Part shown: positions 22,781 through 35,157 of the stretch, in pieces
Layout of the letters: each line of letters begins with the position of its first letter
Numbering within the stretch: the first letter of the stretch is position 1
Made by a program: the position numbers and the translations under genes
Source of the DNA: Tretioscincus oriximinensis
Taxonomy: Eukaryota; Chordata; Lepidosauria; Squamata; Gymnophthalmidae
Reading direction: 5' to 3'
Assembly: GCA_022410635.1 (NCBI GenBank)
Contig: JAJVDF010000215.1
Location: forward strand, 176,034-240,033
Length of the DNA: 64,000 nt
Notes under the pieces: generated by a model
The model's input: the letters and a program-made list of their open reading frames with translations, nothing else
Database searches by the model: none
Told to the model about the DNA's origin: nothing

Positions 22781-25700
22781 TCCTTTTTCTTGCGACATGG
22801 GGCAGACGGCATTCCTGAGGCTATGAAGGTGTAAGCGTTGGTGTGGAAGAAGGATCAGTGACCGGTTCGTCTTGGTCACAGCACTACAATAACCTTATGA
22901 AGGCTGGTCTGTTGTGACTCATATACTGGGCCCCACTCAATATAGCTTCTGTGTCCAATGTCCTTTTTAAAACTATTTCTTTGTGCAAATAGTTTGGCAC
23001 AGACGTTCCACCTTTCGGCTGTGCCTCCTACCCTATCAAGTGCTAGTGATCTTCCTGGGAAGGTCTGTCCTGGAGCAGCTAGGTTCTACCCTTTGGTAGC
23101 CATTTTTCTCTATCCCAGTTAATACTGCGCCTGTGTGTTCACCCACCTGCTTACTTTGGTTCCTCTTCCATTCAGTCAATGATCACTAAGTGACCAGGAT
23201 AGATTTCTGTTATTTTTAAAAATCCAGTGTCTTGTTTTTCGGCCCAAAGCATTTTTAATGCAGAGTTTTGATGTCACTTCTTTTCCTGATGAATAATTTG
23301 ACAACTTGTTCTTGGCAAAAATCCTGCACATCTGCCTCTTCCTTAAAAACTGCCTTTTGTGCCAAGTTGCTCAAGTGTGTTGATCCTTCAGGGGTTTTTT
23401 CATTTAAAAAAGCACTTTATTTTCTCTAGAACAGTTTTTTTTTACTGTTCCCCATGACCCTCTCCTGTAGTTTTGCCTTTCTGTTAAACTTACTTTTAAA
23501 AAACCAAATCCACGGCCTTTTAAAAACACACTGGGTGTGTTTCCGAGTGGACTGGCAACACCCCTTTGCCCTTACTGGCTTATTTTAAAGCCNAGCAGCT
23601 TCTCTTTAAACTAGGCTGTCACAAATGTCTTTTATGAATTCTCAAGCGGAGACTCCAGTCTAGTAAAAGGAAGGCAAGGTGAGTCAGTGGAGCCTTCATG
23701 CCACACAGTGCCCTTATAAATACGCTCTTGGACGAATAACAGCTTTCTTCTGACTGGCATTTCCCANAGATATTTAAGATCTGCTTGCTTGTAGAAGCCA
23801 TTTTCTGGTCAGNTCAGGTGATTTTCATCTGTTGGCACTGTTAGCTGACTTCCCTATTTGAGTATAGGTTGGACAGTCAGGTTGCTTTCAATGGCTTCTC
23901 TATGCATTATTAGCTTGAAAGACAGGATCATGCTGAAATATGTAGCAACAGGTTTTGTATATTATATAATCAAAGAGAACATAAGNTGTTTTAGTGTTCC
24001 GCGTTATTCTAATGTTAAACAATGGCACAAGACTGTATGCGAAAACTGACCTACTTGATAGGAAAAACTCTTGATTCTTTGAATCTCAGTTCTGGCTATT
24101 TTCCTATTAAGTGGGAAACCAAGCCACTTATTATCCAGTATTAAAGCAGCGTGCTTGTTGAAAGCAGATACCTGTATATACTGTGTTTCTATGTTTTCTG
24201 GGAAGCAGAAATACAATGACAGGGATAAAAATCCATCTAAATCTGGTTACATTGATTTGGAACCATATGTATAATTTTTAGATATTTCTTGACTACGTAT
24301 ACCACTTGAACGAATGCAGAAAACAGACTTAGCTGGACCNGTACTCTGTTCTTTGGTTTTAACCCAATATTTGGGTTTTCTGCTTTTCAATCTCTCGATT
24401 TGCTGCCAGTCCTTTGTCCTCCATTTAACATTGTGGGAATTTCCAAATCTCACACTTAACCAGTTTTAACTTTTGGCCATAACTGACTATGACTAAACTC
24501 CTCAGGCTTGAAAGTGTTGCAGGAGGGGGAAAAACTTGGAAAAATACAATATTTAACATTGTCTAAAAGATTATTGGCCATCACTTTTTTTCTAGATAGT
24601 AGTTACTTGTACTGGCCGGAGTTTTTAAATAAGCCCTGACCAGAAGTAGAAAGCTTTCTGCTTTCATTTTAAGCCTTTTACTATAACAAGTTGAAAAAAT
24701 AATGTCAGATGAAGAGATCTGAGCTGTGTTACTTTGGTTAATAAGGAAGAAATGGGGACTAAGCCCTGCTTTGCAATAACAATGTGGCTGTAACCCGATC
24801 CTTTAAAGATGGCCACTAGGGGGCACTGTGTTTAAGCTTAAAAGTGAAGCTGGTCTGTATTTCTTCTGTGATTCATGGTAATGGGAATTGTAGTGTTTTG
24901 GGTTACTATGAAAACGTAATCATTGGAATTTTAGTTCTTCCTGAAGATAGACACCACTGAAGGGAGGCTTGGCATAATGAAGGGACAAAAGGGTTTCCAG
25001 CTCATTCCATGCAGATAGCTACTTTATCTAAGAATTTGGAAGTTTGGTAGACATTCATACAAGAGCTCTTACACAGATTCCCTCCATCTTTTGTTTCTCG
25101 GACAGACATCAGCACATCTTGTCTATAGGAATAAGATGCTCTACATTCATTCAATTCACATCAAAATGGATGCTTTGTCTTGTTTCCACAGAGCCCTGTC
25201 TAAAGCATTAATTCAGATACTGCAATTACTGTAGAGGCAAGAATCCTTATAACAACATTCTCACTGCTGCCTCTTTCCATTGTATCTCCAATACTTTCTG
25301 TCGGAGGAACTGATGCAGGCCTGATCCTATGAAATTAATTTGCATTCTGTGTGAGAGGGATAACACTATGCAATAGATCGTGCAAACAGGACAGGGAAGA
25401 AATATCACAAGTCCTGATTTGTTTGATTATGAAAACACTAAATCCAACTTTTTCCCTCCCCATTGTTTTCAGAAACTATTGTCCAAACAGACATTGTAAC
25501 AGATAAAGATTCTGAATCTATAGAATGCTGCTTTCCTATATACAAACATTAGTAGATATGTTTAAAAGACCCCAAATTCTTAATTAGTTTTATATTTATC
25601 TGTAGTGGCCTGTTCCATTACACAGTAAAAAAACCCTAAAACAATATATTTGCTGCCTGACAAATCTATCCACGTGGCACAATATCCTTGTGGCCTTTAT

Positions 25701-28123
25701 CTGTTCCGTAAGTCCATGTCATTTATTAACAATAAGCTAAAATTCTGGAGACCACAGAGACTTTGGCCTGGAAGGTGGATCAAAAGATTCCCCCATGGTG
25801 ATTTGTTTCCTACATGGTACTATTGGAGTCACTGTGTCTCAATCAGGTTTCCTTGGTTATTTGTTTAACCACCTGCCAGCCTCTGTTTTACAGCCTGGAT
25901 ATTTCTTTAAATAGCTCCCCTTCATACTGTGTACTGGATAGGCTTTGGCGCCTACAATTTTCCCAAGTATGTAATATTTCCCTCATAATTGGCTTTGAGA
26001 ATCTGCATTGTAGGCTGGAGAAATGAATTGTAAATGGTGTAATGAAGGCTTGTTCCATTGTGTCCATTCACACACACATATTTCACTCCAGTATTCTCTG
26101 TGCAGACCTCAGAAGTTCTGAAAACATGACCGACAAATACAAAATGGAGATGATTATAATGAGCAGAAGTCATGAGTATTTATGCAACAAGGAATATGAC
26201 TTATACTCTAAAAAATACTTTGTACTCTAGGGAACTGTTTACCTTCAAATGTTGTGCTCATTAATCTATAGCCCTCCAAGGGTTATTGGCCTCCAACTTC
26301 ATCATCCAAACATGTCCGTGATGTTGGGGCCTGGAGTCCTGCAGTATCTGAAGAGGCAAAGATTTCCTGTGTTTGTTCAGTCTCTTGTACTAAAGGTTTC
26401 TCCATAGATTTTCTATTGATGTCCATGCCTGCCTTGCCTTTTCTGAAGTTCAGAATCAGTTCTTTACTTACAATAATGTATTTTCAATGATATTGCCAAG
26501 GTTGGTCAGCAGGAATAAGGGAGATGAGCTTTTGTAGCACGAAGGCTTCCCACACATGGGTTGCTTTGCTCTACTTTTCACANTATTTGTTGTTTTCCTT
26601 GTATTTCTCCTCCTTGCTTGACCAGCTATGTTGCCATTTAGGGAACTATCTGGAACCAGGGTTGGTTGACTGGATCATGAAACATTCAGCCATCTCAGTC
26701 AGTGGCAAAGAATGAAGGAAGAGTTGAACTCTGGAAACATCTGGAGAATCACAACTGGATTGGTTTTATTGAAATCATAAAAGCTAACAGGATTAGTTTG
26801 GGTTGATTCTATTAGGATTTGCACAGCAGAGCTTGTTAATGAAAGTGCTTTAATACTGAGCCACTATATTTGCTTCTTAACATCCACCAGAAAAGGCCAG
26901 TTTTTCTACTTTCACAGTAATTTCAAAAGTTTCTCTTTGCAAAGCAGTCGCTTATGTTGCTATGTAGGTCTGGGGCATTTATTTAATTTTTCTGGCAACT
27001 CCTACCTGTTGCTGTCTGCCAAATCCCATTTTTCCTCTTCCCTGATCACCAAAACAAATCTTTACTCAAACGTCTTGTGTTCTGATATATTTATTTATCC
27101 TTGTGCATTTTAAATTTGCCTTTGTATTATTCTTATACTGCTTATTTATTATTGCAAATATTTTTTTTTTGTATTATTTTAAAGTCTAGAGGAAATGTGT
27201 CATTTGAGGATCTGATTATACCAAAAACACTCCACCCGTATTTGTCTTGATTTTTTTTTCTTTAAATGCCTCCTCATATTTCCATGTGGATAGTGTGGTT
27301 GTTTGACAGAGAATACAGTGTAAAGAACTGCACGTGTTAAATCGTAAAAAAAAAAGTTGAAGTGGAAAATGTTAAGGTATCTATTTATGATGAGTACTTT
27401 GAATGTCCAATATGGCAACTGCTTAGAAGAGAGGGAGGACCGTTAACAAGAATTAGCTGAAACAATTCTGAAATAAACTCACAATATTCCCATTCTCACT
27501 AATTGCTGTATGAATTTTTCACAAAACGTTCCTATTGGATTGCTTTCTGTCCGAAGACAACATTGGATATTGTGTTGAGGCTCCTTATATCATCCTATAT
27601 TTTGTGAATGTAGAAATTTTAATTTAGTTTACTGTTGAGGCAACGGAAACGGATATGCTGCCTTCTTACTTCTTTTTAAAGATTTTGAAGCTTTATTGTT
27701 TACAAGTAAGCTAAGATTATGCCTCCATGATAGATTTGTTTCACTTGGCTTCACAATTTTGGATTTACTTCATTTCAGGTAACGATTACCTCCAAAAGCG
27801 TTTAAAGAATTGAAAAGGACTAGCAATGATGTAAATAGCATTTTTAGGGCTAGTGGAAGGGCCATCATGTTATTTTAAAAACACTTATGCTGTTTCATTA
27901 AAGGTGTTTAAAGGTATGGAAAAATCTAAAGCGATGCTGCTATTTGGTTTGGTTCGAAGCTCCTGTTGTACCATAACAGATCATTATGGGTTATGCCAAT
28001 CTCAGGCATGTATATTAAATGTAGAAAACGACAGGTTCACGCATTGGAAGATTCAACAGCACAGGTTAAATACAGTCTTGTGTTAAAAGTTACGAATGGA
28101 ATGCTGTTTTAAAAATAAATAAA
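22781..28123 (+). other. TBC1D25: Probable long TBC1D25 3' UTR and flank
   Basis: About 5.3 kb after the stop codon in which I recognise no SINE, LINE, hAT or Penelope fragment, although such repeats occur every few hundred bases elsewhere. AATAAA signals occur at 27472-27477 and, overlapping, at 28114-28119 and 28118-28123. A long 3' UTR ending near 28140 would explain the lack of insertions; the true end is not proved by sequence. Confidence 0.5.
24813..24828 (+). promoter_or_regulatory. Candidate CTCF-binding motif
   Basis: CCACTAGGGGGCACTG agrees with the CTCF core consensus (CCASYAGRKGGCRS). It lies 2 kb after the TBC1D25 stop, outside any recognised repeat. Confidence 0.55.
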
Positions 28124-28302
28124 ATCCTATAATGATAACTGAATCCAAATGATGGCCTTTCTGTTTACATGGAAAATAAATAAATAAATATATTTCCCCC
28201 CTGTTTACTGTTTAGAAGTCAGGATCTGCTTCATCATCCAGTAGTTGAGACAGTGTCTAAATTTTGCAATGTGACTTCAGAACTCAAGCAACAATTATAA
28301 TG

Positions 28303-28415
28303 GAAGGATTTCAGAGAAATAGCCATGTTAGTCTTAGAAAGCCCAGCAAGGGTGCTTGTAGCACTTGGAGACCAACAAGAGAAAGGTAGGCGGCATGAGC
28401 TTTCGTGGACTAGGA
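28303..28415 (-). mobile_element. Penelope-like element 3' end fragment
   Basis: 'agaaatagccatgttagtct' and 'cttgtagcacttggagacca' match the Penelope terminal sequence at 31745. It runs into a purine-rich tract. Confidence 0.65.
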
Positions 28416-28615
28416 GGAAGGTGAGGGGGGAGGCCAGATGGAGCGGAAGAAGAGAAGAGGAATGGGGAGAGCTGGAGGAAGAGCCAGGGAACAAATAAAA
28501 GGGTGGTGAAGGAAATGAATGAAGGGTTGGAGGAAAACGAAGGGGAAAGGATAGGGGGAGTAGGAAGAGGCAGCACTGAGGCAGGAGGAACATGAGGAAT
28601 GGAGGAAGAGCCTGC
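28416..28615. repeat. Purine-rich low-complexity tract
   Basis: About 200 bp almost entirely of G and A. It produces spurious Leu/Pro/Ser-rich frames on the minus strand. Confidence 0.7.
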
Positions 28616-28915
28616 TATTGCCTGTTACATTGAATACAGACAACAGCATATTCCACTAGTAATACATTGCAACACTATTAGATAGTTTCCTCTAATATCT
28701 GGGAAAAGGATAAACTCTTGGTTAGTTTCTGGAAGTGTCCAGCTGCATCCCAAATTTGTAGATAATCTGGAGTTTGTAGTGCATTCCTGGCATGACACAG
28801 TAAGAAGCACTTTAAAAAGGTAAGAAGGGCTGAACTGAGCCATTATCTAAGCCAGCATTTTGTATCACATAGTAGTTCACCAATTGTCCCTGGGTGTTTG
28901 CCTCTCAAAAAATTT

Positions 28916-31345
28916 GAATAGGACAATGAAGTGACGAAACTCCTGGCTAATTGGAATAAAAATGGAAAGTACATGCCCATGGGAGGAAGAACTGCAGCAG
29001 TTAAAATGAAAATCGTACCAATGCTGTTTTATTTTTTCGTGTCCTTCCCTTTGAGGTATCTAAAAAACAACTTTCTCGATGGGGAAAAAAGTTTAGACAA
29101 ATTCATTTTTCAGAATAGGAAGTCCAGATTGGCTAGACATATCCTACGAAAAGCCACGCATTTAGGTGGATGGGGCTATCCTTCCCTGTCGCTGTACTAT
29201 GTATGACTCCTGCCAGCTCCACAGATTTCAAGCACTGTGCTCTCAGAAGCCTCCTCAATGGGCCTGGATAGTATTGTTCAATTGGAACCCACCCCTAACC
29301 AAATGGGATCTGTTTGGAGCATTGGGACTTAAAGAACTGTCCTCGTTGGCAAACCCTGTCCTACAAGATGGAAGCATAAATTATCCCCGCCCACATCACC
29401 ACTTACATGGCTAAATACACTGACAAAAACGCCAAACTGGATTTTTTCATGGATTTGGAATAACATGACAAGCAGCGGATTCTCCACAGTAGGAGACCTC
29501 TTAAATTCTGACTTTAAAATTAAAACTAGACAGGAAATAGATCAGCTATTCCATCTTTCCCCAACAGACTGTCTCGTCTCATCTGCACTACATNGTTTTC
29601 TCTCTGACATGCCTNGACATATCAGCCTTAGACCGTTGACTTCTTACGAAACGCTATTGCATTCAAGTCTCCCCTTGGATAAAAAGAGGTCAGCAAAAAC
29701 ATATGGCCTCTGNGGCATTCTCCATTGTAAAGGTTTGTATTTCTTTTATAAACTTGCCAGATATCCCAGAGGGAGGGGGGAAGAGCANGCCTGGGCAGGG
29801 GCGTGGCTTCCTGAATCCCTGTTTGGGAGGGGGNGTGGCTGGAGGAGCCAGCCAATGGGGCCTCGAATAGCCGGCGGGTCAGGAAATAAAAGGGAAGCTG
29901 ACCAGGGCTAGAGGCCTTTCTGTCGGGGAAGACTTGTGGTGTAGCAAGTGGACAGAGGGGTCCGCTTCTGATCTGCCTCAGAGGGAGGGGGTGGAAGTGT
30001 ATGGNGGCCTGGAGGAGTCAAAGTGGAGGCTTGACTTGGGGCTAAAACAAATAGACATCCTGCCTGTCTCTTTAAGTTCTGGAAACAAAGGTTGCTCTTG
30101 CTTAGAGTTTGTGCTTCAGTCAGGCTTACTTTATAAAAGTCGAAGCTTTATTATTCTTTTCTTCTTTCTATTTCTTATTTGTAAACAATAAACTTGTTAT
30201 TTGTTTCAATTCAAATATCTCTTTCTTTTGTTTCTGTAACAACAATAAATAAGCAGGCTGCTGGTGGGGGCTGGGAATAAAGCCCCAACANTGAGGTAAA
30301 CACAGAGGCCTTGTGTAGGCCTGAGGATAGTACTGTTGCTCCAAGCAGCCGTGGGTGCTGGCTTGGGCAACAGGGTGGATATTGTGGCACCCCTAGCTGG
30401 GAGGGTCATCTAATAGTGGGGCCCTCAAGTAGGGGTCGCCACAGCATTCTCTCAGAATTACAAGGTCAAACACTTGGTTCATTGAAAACATACTGGGAAG
30501 AAGGGAGTGGAGTGATCCTGGAGGAGNAGGAATGGGCCAAAGTTCCTGTCAATCTTTACAACAGCCATAAATCCCAGAATGACAGGGAACTATCGCTCAA
30601 AGCACTTTACAAATGGTACCGCACTCCAGTGACACTTTACAGGATGCTGCCGCAGCTCAGCCCACGCTGCTGACGTGGATATGATGCCTTAGGAACATAT
30701 TCCCACATGTGGTGGGATCGTCACAGGATGTGTTCCTTTTGGGACATGGTTCGCAATATGTTGTGTGCCATGTGGTGAACAGACATCCTGACTCCCCTGC
30801 TGATTTTTCTTTTTATATTTCGAGATGGTCATAAGAAGCTAGGAAACAAATCTCTAATTAAAACACTGCTCACAGCCGCAAAATGTTTCATAGCGAGGGG
30901 GTCGAAATCTACTCACCCTCTTACCAAAAAAGATTAGATATCGCAGACATGGGACCCCTTAATGAACTGATCANATGTCACCTCTCCCGCATGTCTGGAA
31001 TTAAACAGGATCATGTCACAGAATTCAGGGAGAAATGGTCACCCTTTTTCAGAATGGTAAGACTGGATGAATCATTGCAATACCCACATCAGCTAGTATG
31101 TCTACCAGCTATGATAAACTCTCTAAGTGGCTCCCTTACCTGCCAGACATGACACGTTGATACAGTTTATTTATTGAAATACTATGAATTTCCTCTTGAT
31201 TGCTAATGTATCACACTTGAAACGGTTGTATTATGACCAATGAGCAGACCACCACAAGAGACTATGTTACATGTAAGAGTTTTATTCATTTACATATTCG
31301 AAATTTTGTACTGTTAAAAAGTTTATACAATAAAAATTATTATTT
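28916..31345 (+). pseudogene. L1/Tx1-like LINE ORF2 C-terminal half, interrupted
   Basis: Codes in pieces for an L1-type ORF2 after the palm domain: GGRTAAVKMKIVPMLFY, then FIFQNRKSRLARHILRK and GGWGYPSLSLYY (28931-29206). Past an LTR-like insert come LKALYKWYRTPVTLYRM and a degenerate C-terminal zinc knuckle region (GTYSHMWWD, about 30690-30720). It ends in an AT-rich tail with aataaaa near 31330. Many stops and shifts; dead. It is a different lineage from the copy at 48572. Confidence 0.75.
29723..30443 (+). mobile_element. LTR-like insertion (probable solo LTR) within the L1/Tx1-like element
   Basis: A 721-bp block that interrupts the LINE reading frame; the peptide before it (YGLXGIL) continues after it (SILSELQGQT). 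The 8-bp sequence GCATTCTC is repeated at 29715-29722 and 30444-30451. The inner sequence has a TG start (29726), a CA end, a TATA-like 'aataaaaggg' (29885-29894) and an 'aataaac' signal near 30187 followed by T-rich sequence, all in LTR order. An 8-bp duplication is longer than usual for LTR elements and three bases at the left junction are unexplained, so the class is provisional. Confidence 0.6.
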
Positions 31346-31744
31346 TTTAAAAAATAATCATGTCATCTCTTAAATGTCTTTCAAAACTAAAGAGGCCTAG
31401 ATTGCAGCCTGAATCTATTTTCTACTGCCTCTTACCAAATGAAAACAGCTTAATGGGCATAATTTTTTTAAAAAGTAAAATATCAGCTTGGAATATTTGC
31501 TCAGTTTCTAGGATAACAGGATAATTTAATGATGTGGTTATGGCTAGACTAAAATTAAACCTGTAAGAAATAACCATTGTCTGTAACTGGAATGTATTCT
31601 TGCACACCTGAGAGGATTGGCAGCTTCATGGAGAAATCAGATTGGAATGCCATTGCATATCAAATAGGGTTTTTTTACTTTTAATTACTGGTATATTCGT
31701 TCAGAACACATTTACGTATGGTATATCTTACATTGATCAGAAAT

Positions 31745-32900
31745 TTTAGAGAAATAGCCGTGTTAGTCTAGTAGAAAGTCCAACAAAGGGGCTAGTAGCA
31801 CTTTGAGACTAACTTGAGAAAAGTGGGTGACACGTCTACTTCTTCAGATGCTGAGGGATTAATATCAGGTATTTATAGAAAACTGTGTATGGGAGAAGAC
31901 AAAGCATATGCAACTGTAATAAGGTGATGAACTGCAGGTTACAAAAACAGGTACATAGCAGAAACTAATCCTCTCTTGTGAAAAAGTCCCTGGGGCAACA
32001 AGAGGCAACGTCTGGTAGTAAATCAATCAAATACTTAACAGGTGTCATAAAAGTGTATAATTGGCCAGGAAACCATTATCTTTGTTAAGTCCTTTGTTGA
32101 TGGCTTGGAGCTTATGAATGTATTCAAGTTCTGCTGCTTCACTTTCAAATCTTCCTTTGTAGTTTCTTTGTTCAAGGACTGCAGTCCTGAGGTCTGAGAT
32201 AGAATGTCCTGGAAGGTTGAAGTGTTTGGCAGCTGGTTTCTGTGTGTTGCCATTTCGAATATCTGATTTGTGTCCATTTATTCTGACGTAGGGATTGTCC
32301 AATGTAGAGTATTGAGGGGCATTGTTGGCAGAAAATGGAACACACCACCTTAGAAGATGAGCATGTAAAAGTGCCTCTAATATTGTGGGTGGTGTTATCA
32401 GGTCNCGTGATTACATTGCCAGGGTGGATGTGTGAGCAGAGTTGACATCTGGGTTTGTGGCAGGGTCTAGTTCCCATTTCTCTATCCGTGTCGTATGTAT
32501 GAGTAGTTGTTTGAGGTTGGGTGGTTGTTTGTAAGCCAGCAAAGGTTTACCACCAAGTGCTCTTGAGAGAGCAGCGTTCTTATCTAAAATAGTTTGAAGT
32601 TCATTTATTATGTGTTTGAGGGCCCCCAATTGTGAGCTGTATGTGACCACTAATGGGCTTCTGTTGTTTTCTGTCCTCAATCTGTCCTGTAATAGGTTGA
32701 TTCTGGGTACCATTCTGGCTCTGTGGATTTGTTTTTTTACTTCATGTGGTGGGTACTGTANCCTGAGGAATGCTTGCTTTAGTTCCAGGAGTTTGGCGTC
32801 TCTGTCCTTTGGATCCGAACAGATGCGATTATATCTGAGAGCTTGGCTGTAGACAATAGATTTGGTTGTGTGTTTAGGGCGGAAACTAAAGGCGTGTAAG
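31745..32900 (-). pseudogene. Penelope-like retroelement, C-terminal part with GIY-YIG region
   Basis: On the minus strand: a linker (RMVPRINLLQDRLRTENN, LGALKHIINELQTILDKN), then CHKPRCQLCSHIHPGN, a CSSSKVVCSIFCQQC block and ILYIGQSLRQ, the GIY-YIG-like endonuclease motif, followed by the GHSISDLRTAVLEQ and YKGRFESEAAELEYIHKL blocks. A CCHH-type linker followed by GIY-YIG is the signature of animal Penelope-like elements. The frame shifts at least twice and the reverse-transcriptase core is not next to it. The 3' untranslated part runs to about 31745 and carries the terminal sequence found in six other places here. Confidence 0.85.
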
Positions 32901-33119
32901 TAGGTGTAGCTGAGAAGACAGGAAGAAGCCCCCACCTGCCTACTGCCCCCCGCTGGATCGTGCAGTCCTACCCGTGTTTTTCTCCTGCTGGAGCAATGCC
33001 GTCTCACTGTCTGGGGACGGAAGCAGAGTGAGGGAGCCATCTAGTACAAGGGTGGTGAGAGGCATTGGGAAAGGAGGATGAAGACTGAAATCTTCACCGC
33101 CACGGGCTTAATCACCTGC

Positions 33120-33395
33120 CTCCTCAGGACGCCTGGCAGCACTGTTCGAGAGTCGGTCTTTCATGTGAGAGATCTGTTCTCAATGCCCTGTGTAGGGTAT
33201 AGAGTAGGGTGAGTGCCCTCTACTGGCTCAGCTTTAGCCAACTCAGCTATTCGACAGAAAGTAGATTTGCAATTCACATTTAAAACAGATTCATGAGTAC
33301 CACCACTAATCCGATGGGGAAGATATAATAGATGTAAGCCTTCAGGCGACAATTAACCTTGTAAACCATTCTGTACACTAAGAATGGGTACCCTT
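33120..33395 (+). mobile_element. tRNA-derived SINE, family B (CTCF-like motif carrier)
   Basis: Contains 'gagtgccctctactgg' (33211-33226), then 'gtaagccttcaggcgacaat' and a degenerate Bov-B-like end (33352-33390). The complement of 33211-33226 is a close CTCF core match. Confidence 0.65.
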
Positions 33396-33399
33396 CCCT

Positions 33400-33530
33400 A
33401 ACCTCAGACATTGTTTTGATATATTACTTTGCTTTTATTATGCTGACTTTTTTAAAATAGTTAACTGCCCTGAGAACNTCGGGTATAAGGTGGTATAGAA
33501 ATATAAATAAGTAAAATAAATGCCGGATTC
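33400..33530 (+). repeat. L2-like LINE tail fragment
   Basis: 'gccctgagaac', 'gggtataaggtggtatagaa' and 'ataaataagtaaaataaatg' mark an L2-type 3' end like that at 455-562. Confidence 0.5.
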
Positions 33531-34725
33531 TTCTTTTTCTACTTTGAGGGGAAAAAACAGATTATTTCTCTGCAGAGAACTTCCATTTAAATAATAAACT
33601 TGCCTTAAAAATGCCACGCAGGTACCATTAATTTTTTTTAAGTCAGCACAATTAATAGATTCTTGCTACACCTTGATCTACATGTCTGGATATGCTACTA
33701 CTTGCTAGTTTCTTAAGAACTGTTAGGAATGCAATTTAGCTCATATAGGTAAGAGCAGGAGGATGTCTACCCTTAGATTCACAAAAAGAAAGGTTTTATT
33801 GTGCTGATTAATGGTATTCTGGGCTATTGTTGTACCTTTCAGTTCTCTGAAGAGATACATTCAGCAGCTATTGCAGAGTTATAAATCTACTTTCACCTCA
33901 GTTGCAATGAATCCTAAGAAAATAGACAAAAAAGCAAACACACAAGGGTCTAGAGACTATGAAGTGCTCAAGTCCTGTGTGTGTTTAATGCAATAACTTA
34001 TTTGATCAGAAACCATTCATTTAAAATGGCTCATTTGCAGGAAGTGGGAGAAGCAAACCTATGGTCACACCTGGTCTATTTAATCCATCTCAGAGACTAG
34101 CTACCACCAGCACAGAACCTATAAATGTGTAGTAAAAGTTCTGGAGACAGGGTCACCATGGTAGAAAAGTGAAAGTAGTTATTGTTGGCAGGTTGGGTAG
34201 GAAAGCTGCTGTGTAGGTTATGACTGAACATAAAAGGATGAATATACTGCACGATGGTTAGCATTGTTTATGTCTCTTTATGGAAAAAGCAATTCCTCTT
34301 TGCTATACAATAGGAGTTCTGTATAACACAAATATTCTTTATATGTNCGTTGAATAAAAGTGGACTCCTTCTTCCTGCCTTTTAGAAAAACAAATGACTT
34401 GAGTAGAAAAAATTGCATTTTCAGCATGATGAACAGCCTTAAACCTTTTAGTTTTATTTCTTTTCTTTTCTTTGCCTGTTTACCTGTGGGGTTAAGTACC
34501 CTAGATTGTTGAGAGATGAAAAACAAAACAGCCCCAAACCTTAAAGTTGACAGAGTTCTACCCCATCATTTCAAAGGGGAAAAAGAAATAAGAAATAAGA
34601 AACGAGCCTGGGATTGAGTGCCTGATAGGCTGACACTTCTCTAACTCATGCTATTATCAAGCTGTCCACACAGCGGAGCCACTTAAGAGACTGCAATAAA
34701 TTTGGGAATACCGTAATTACCCATA
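33531..34725. other. Intergenic, unassigned
   Basis: AT-rich, with no repeat family or gene recognised. Confidence 0.35.
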
Positions 34726-34733
34726 ACTAGCAG

Positions 34734-34995
34734 CAGGGCTGTCTTTAGATACCTACAACATGTGCAGCTGCACAGGGCGGCAACATTTTGAGGGCAGAAA
34801 AATATTGCTAGTAGTAAAAATATATTAATAGTTTTTATTGCTTTTATCATTATGAAACCGGAAGTACATAATTCCACAATTTATTGTTGCCAGTCTGTCT
34901 GTAAATGAACAGCGATGCTGAAGTTTAGCTGAGGGAGGAGGGGATGTGAAATAAGTGACTGTCCAGGGGCATCGTCCCTCCAAACTGCAGCCCTG
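34734..34995. mobile_element. Candidate non-autonomous hAT element
   Basis: Left end cagggctg and right end cagccctg are inverted. The flanks ACTAGCAG (34726-34733) and GCTAGTAG (34996-35003) agree at six of eight positions, consistent with an old hAT target duplication. Interior AT-rich, non-coding. Confidence 0.45.
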
Positions 34996-35157
34996 GCTAG
35001 TAGTGACTTTTCCATTGTGTCAAATCTGCATATGTCTGCAGTGCTGGCCTTTCTGTGCCAGTCAGGTGTGCCCTAACGTATTTCTTGCTTCAGAAAAGTG
35101 TTTGATGGTTTTGCTGCTGTTTCAAAGTCTTCATCCCTGGGCTCAGAGGGTCTTCTA

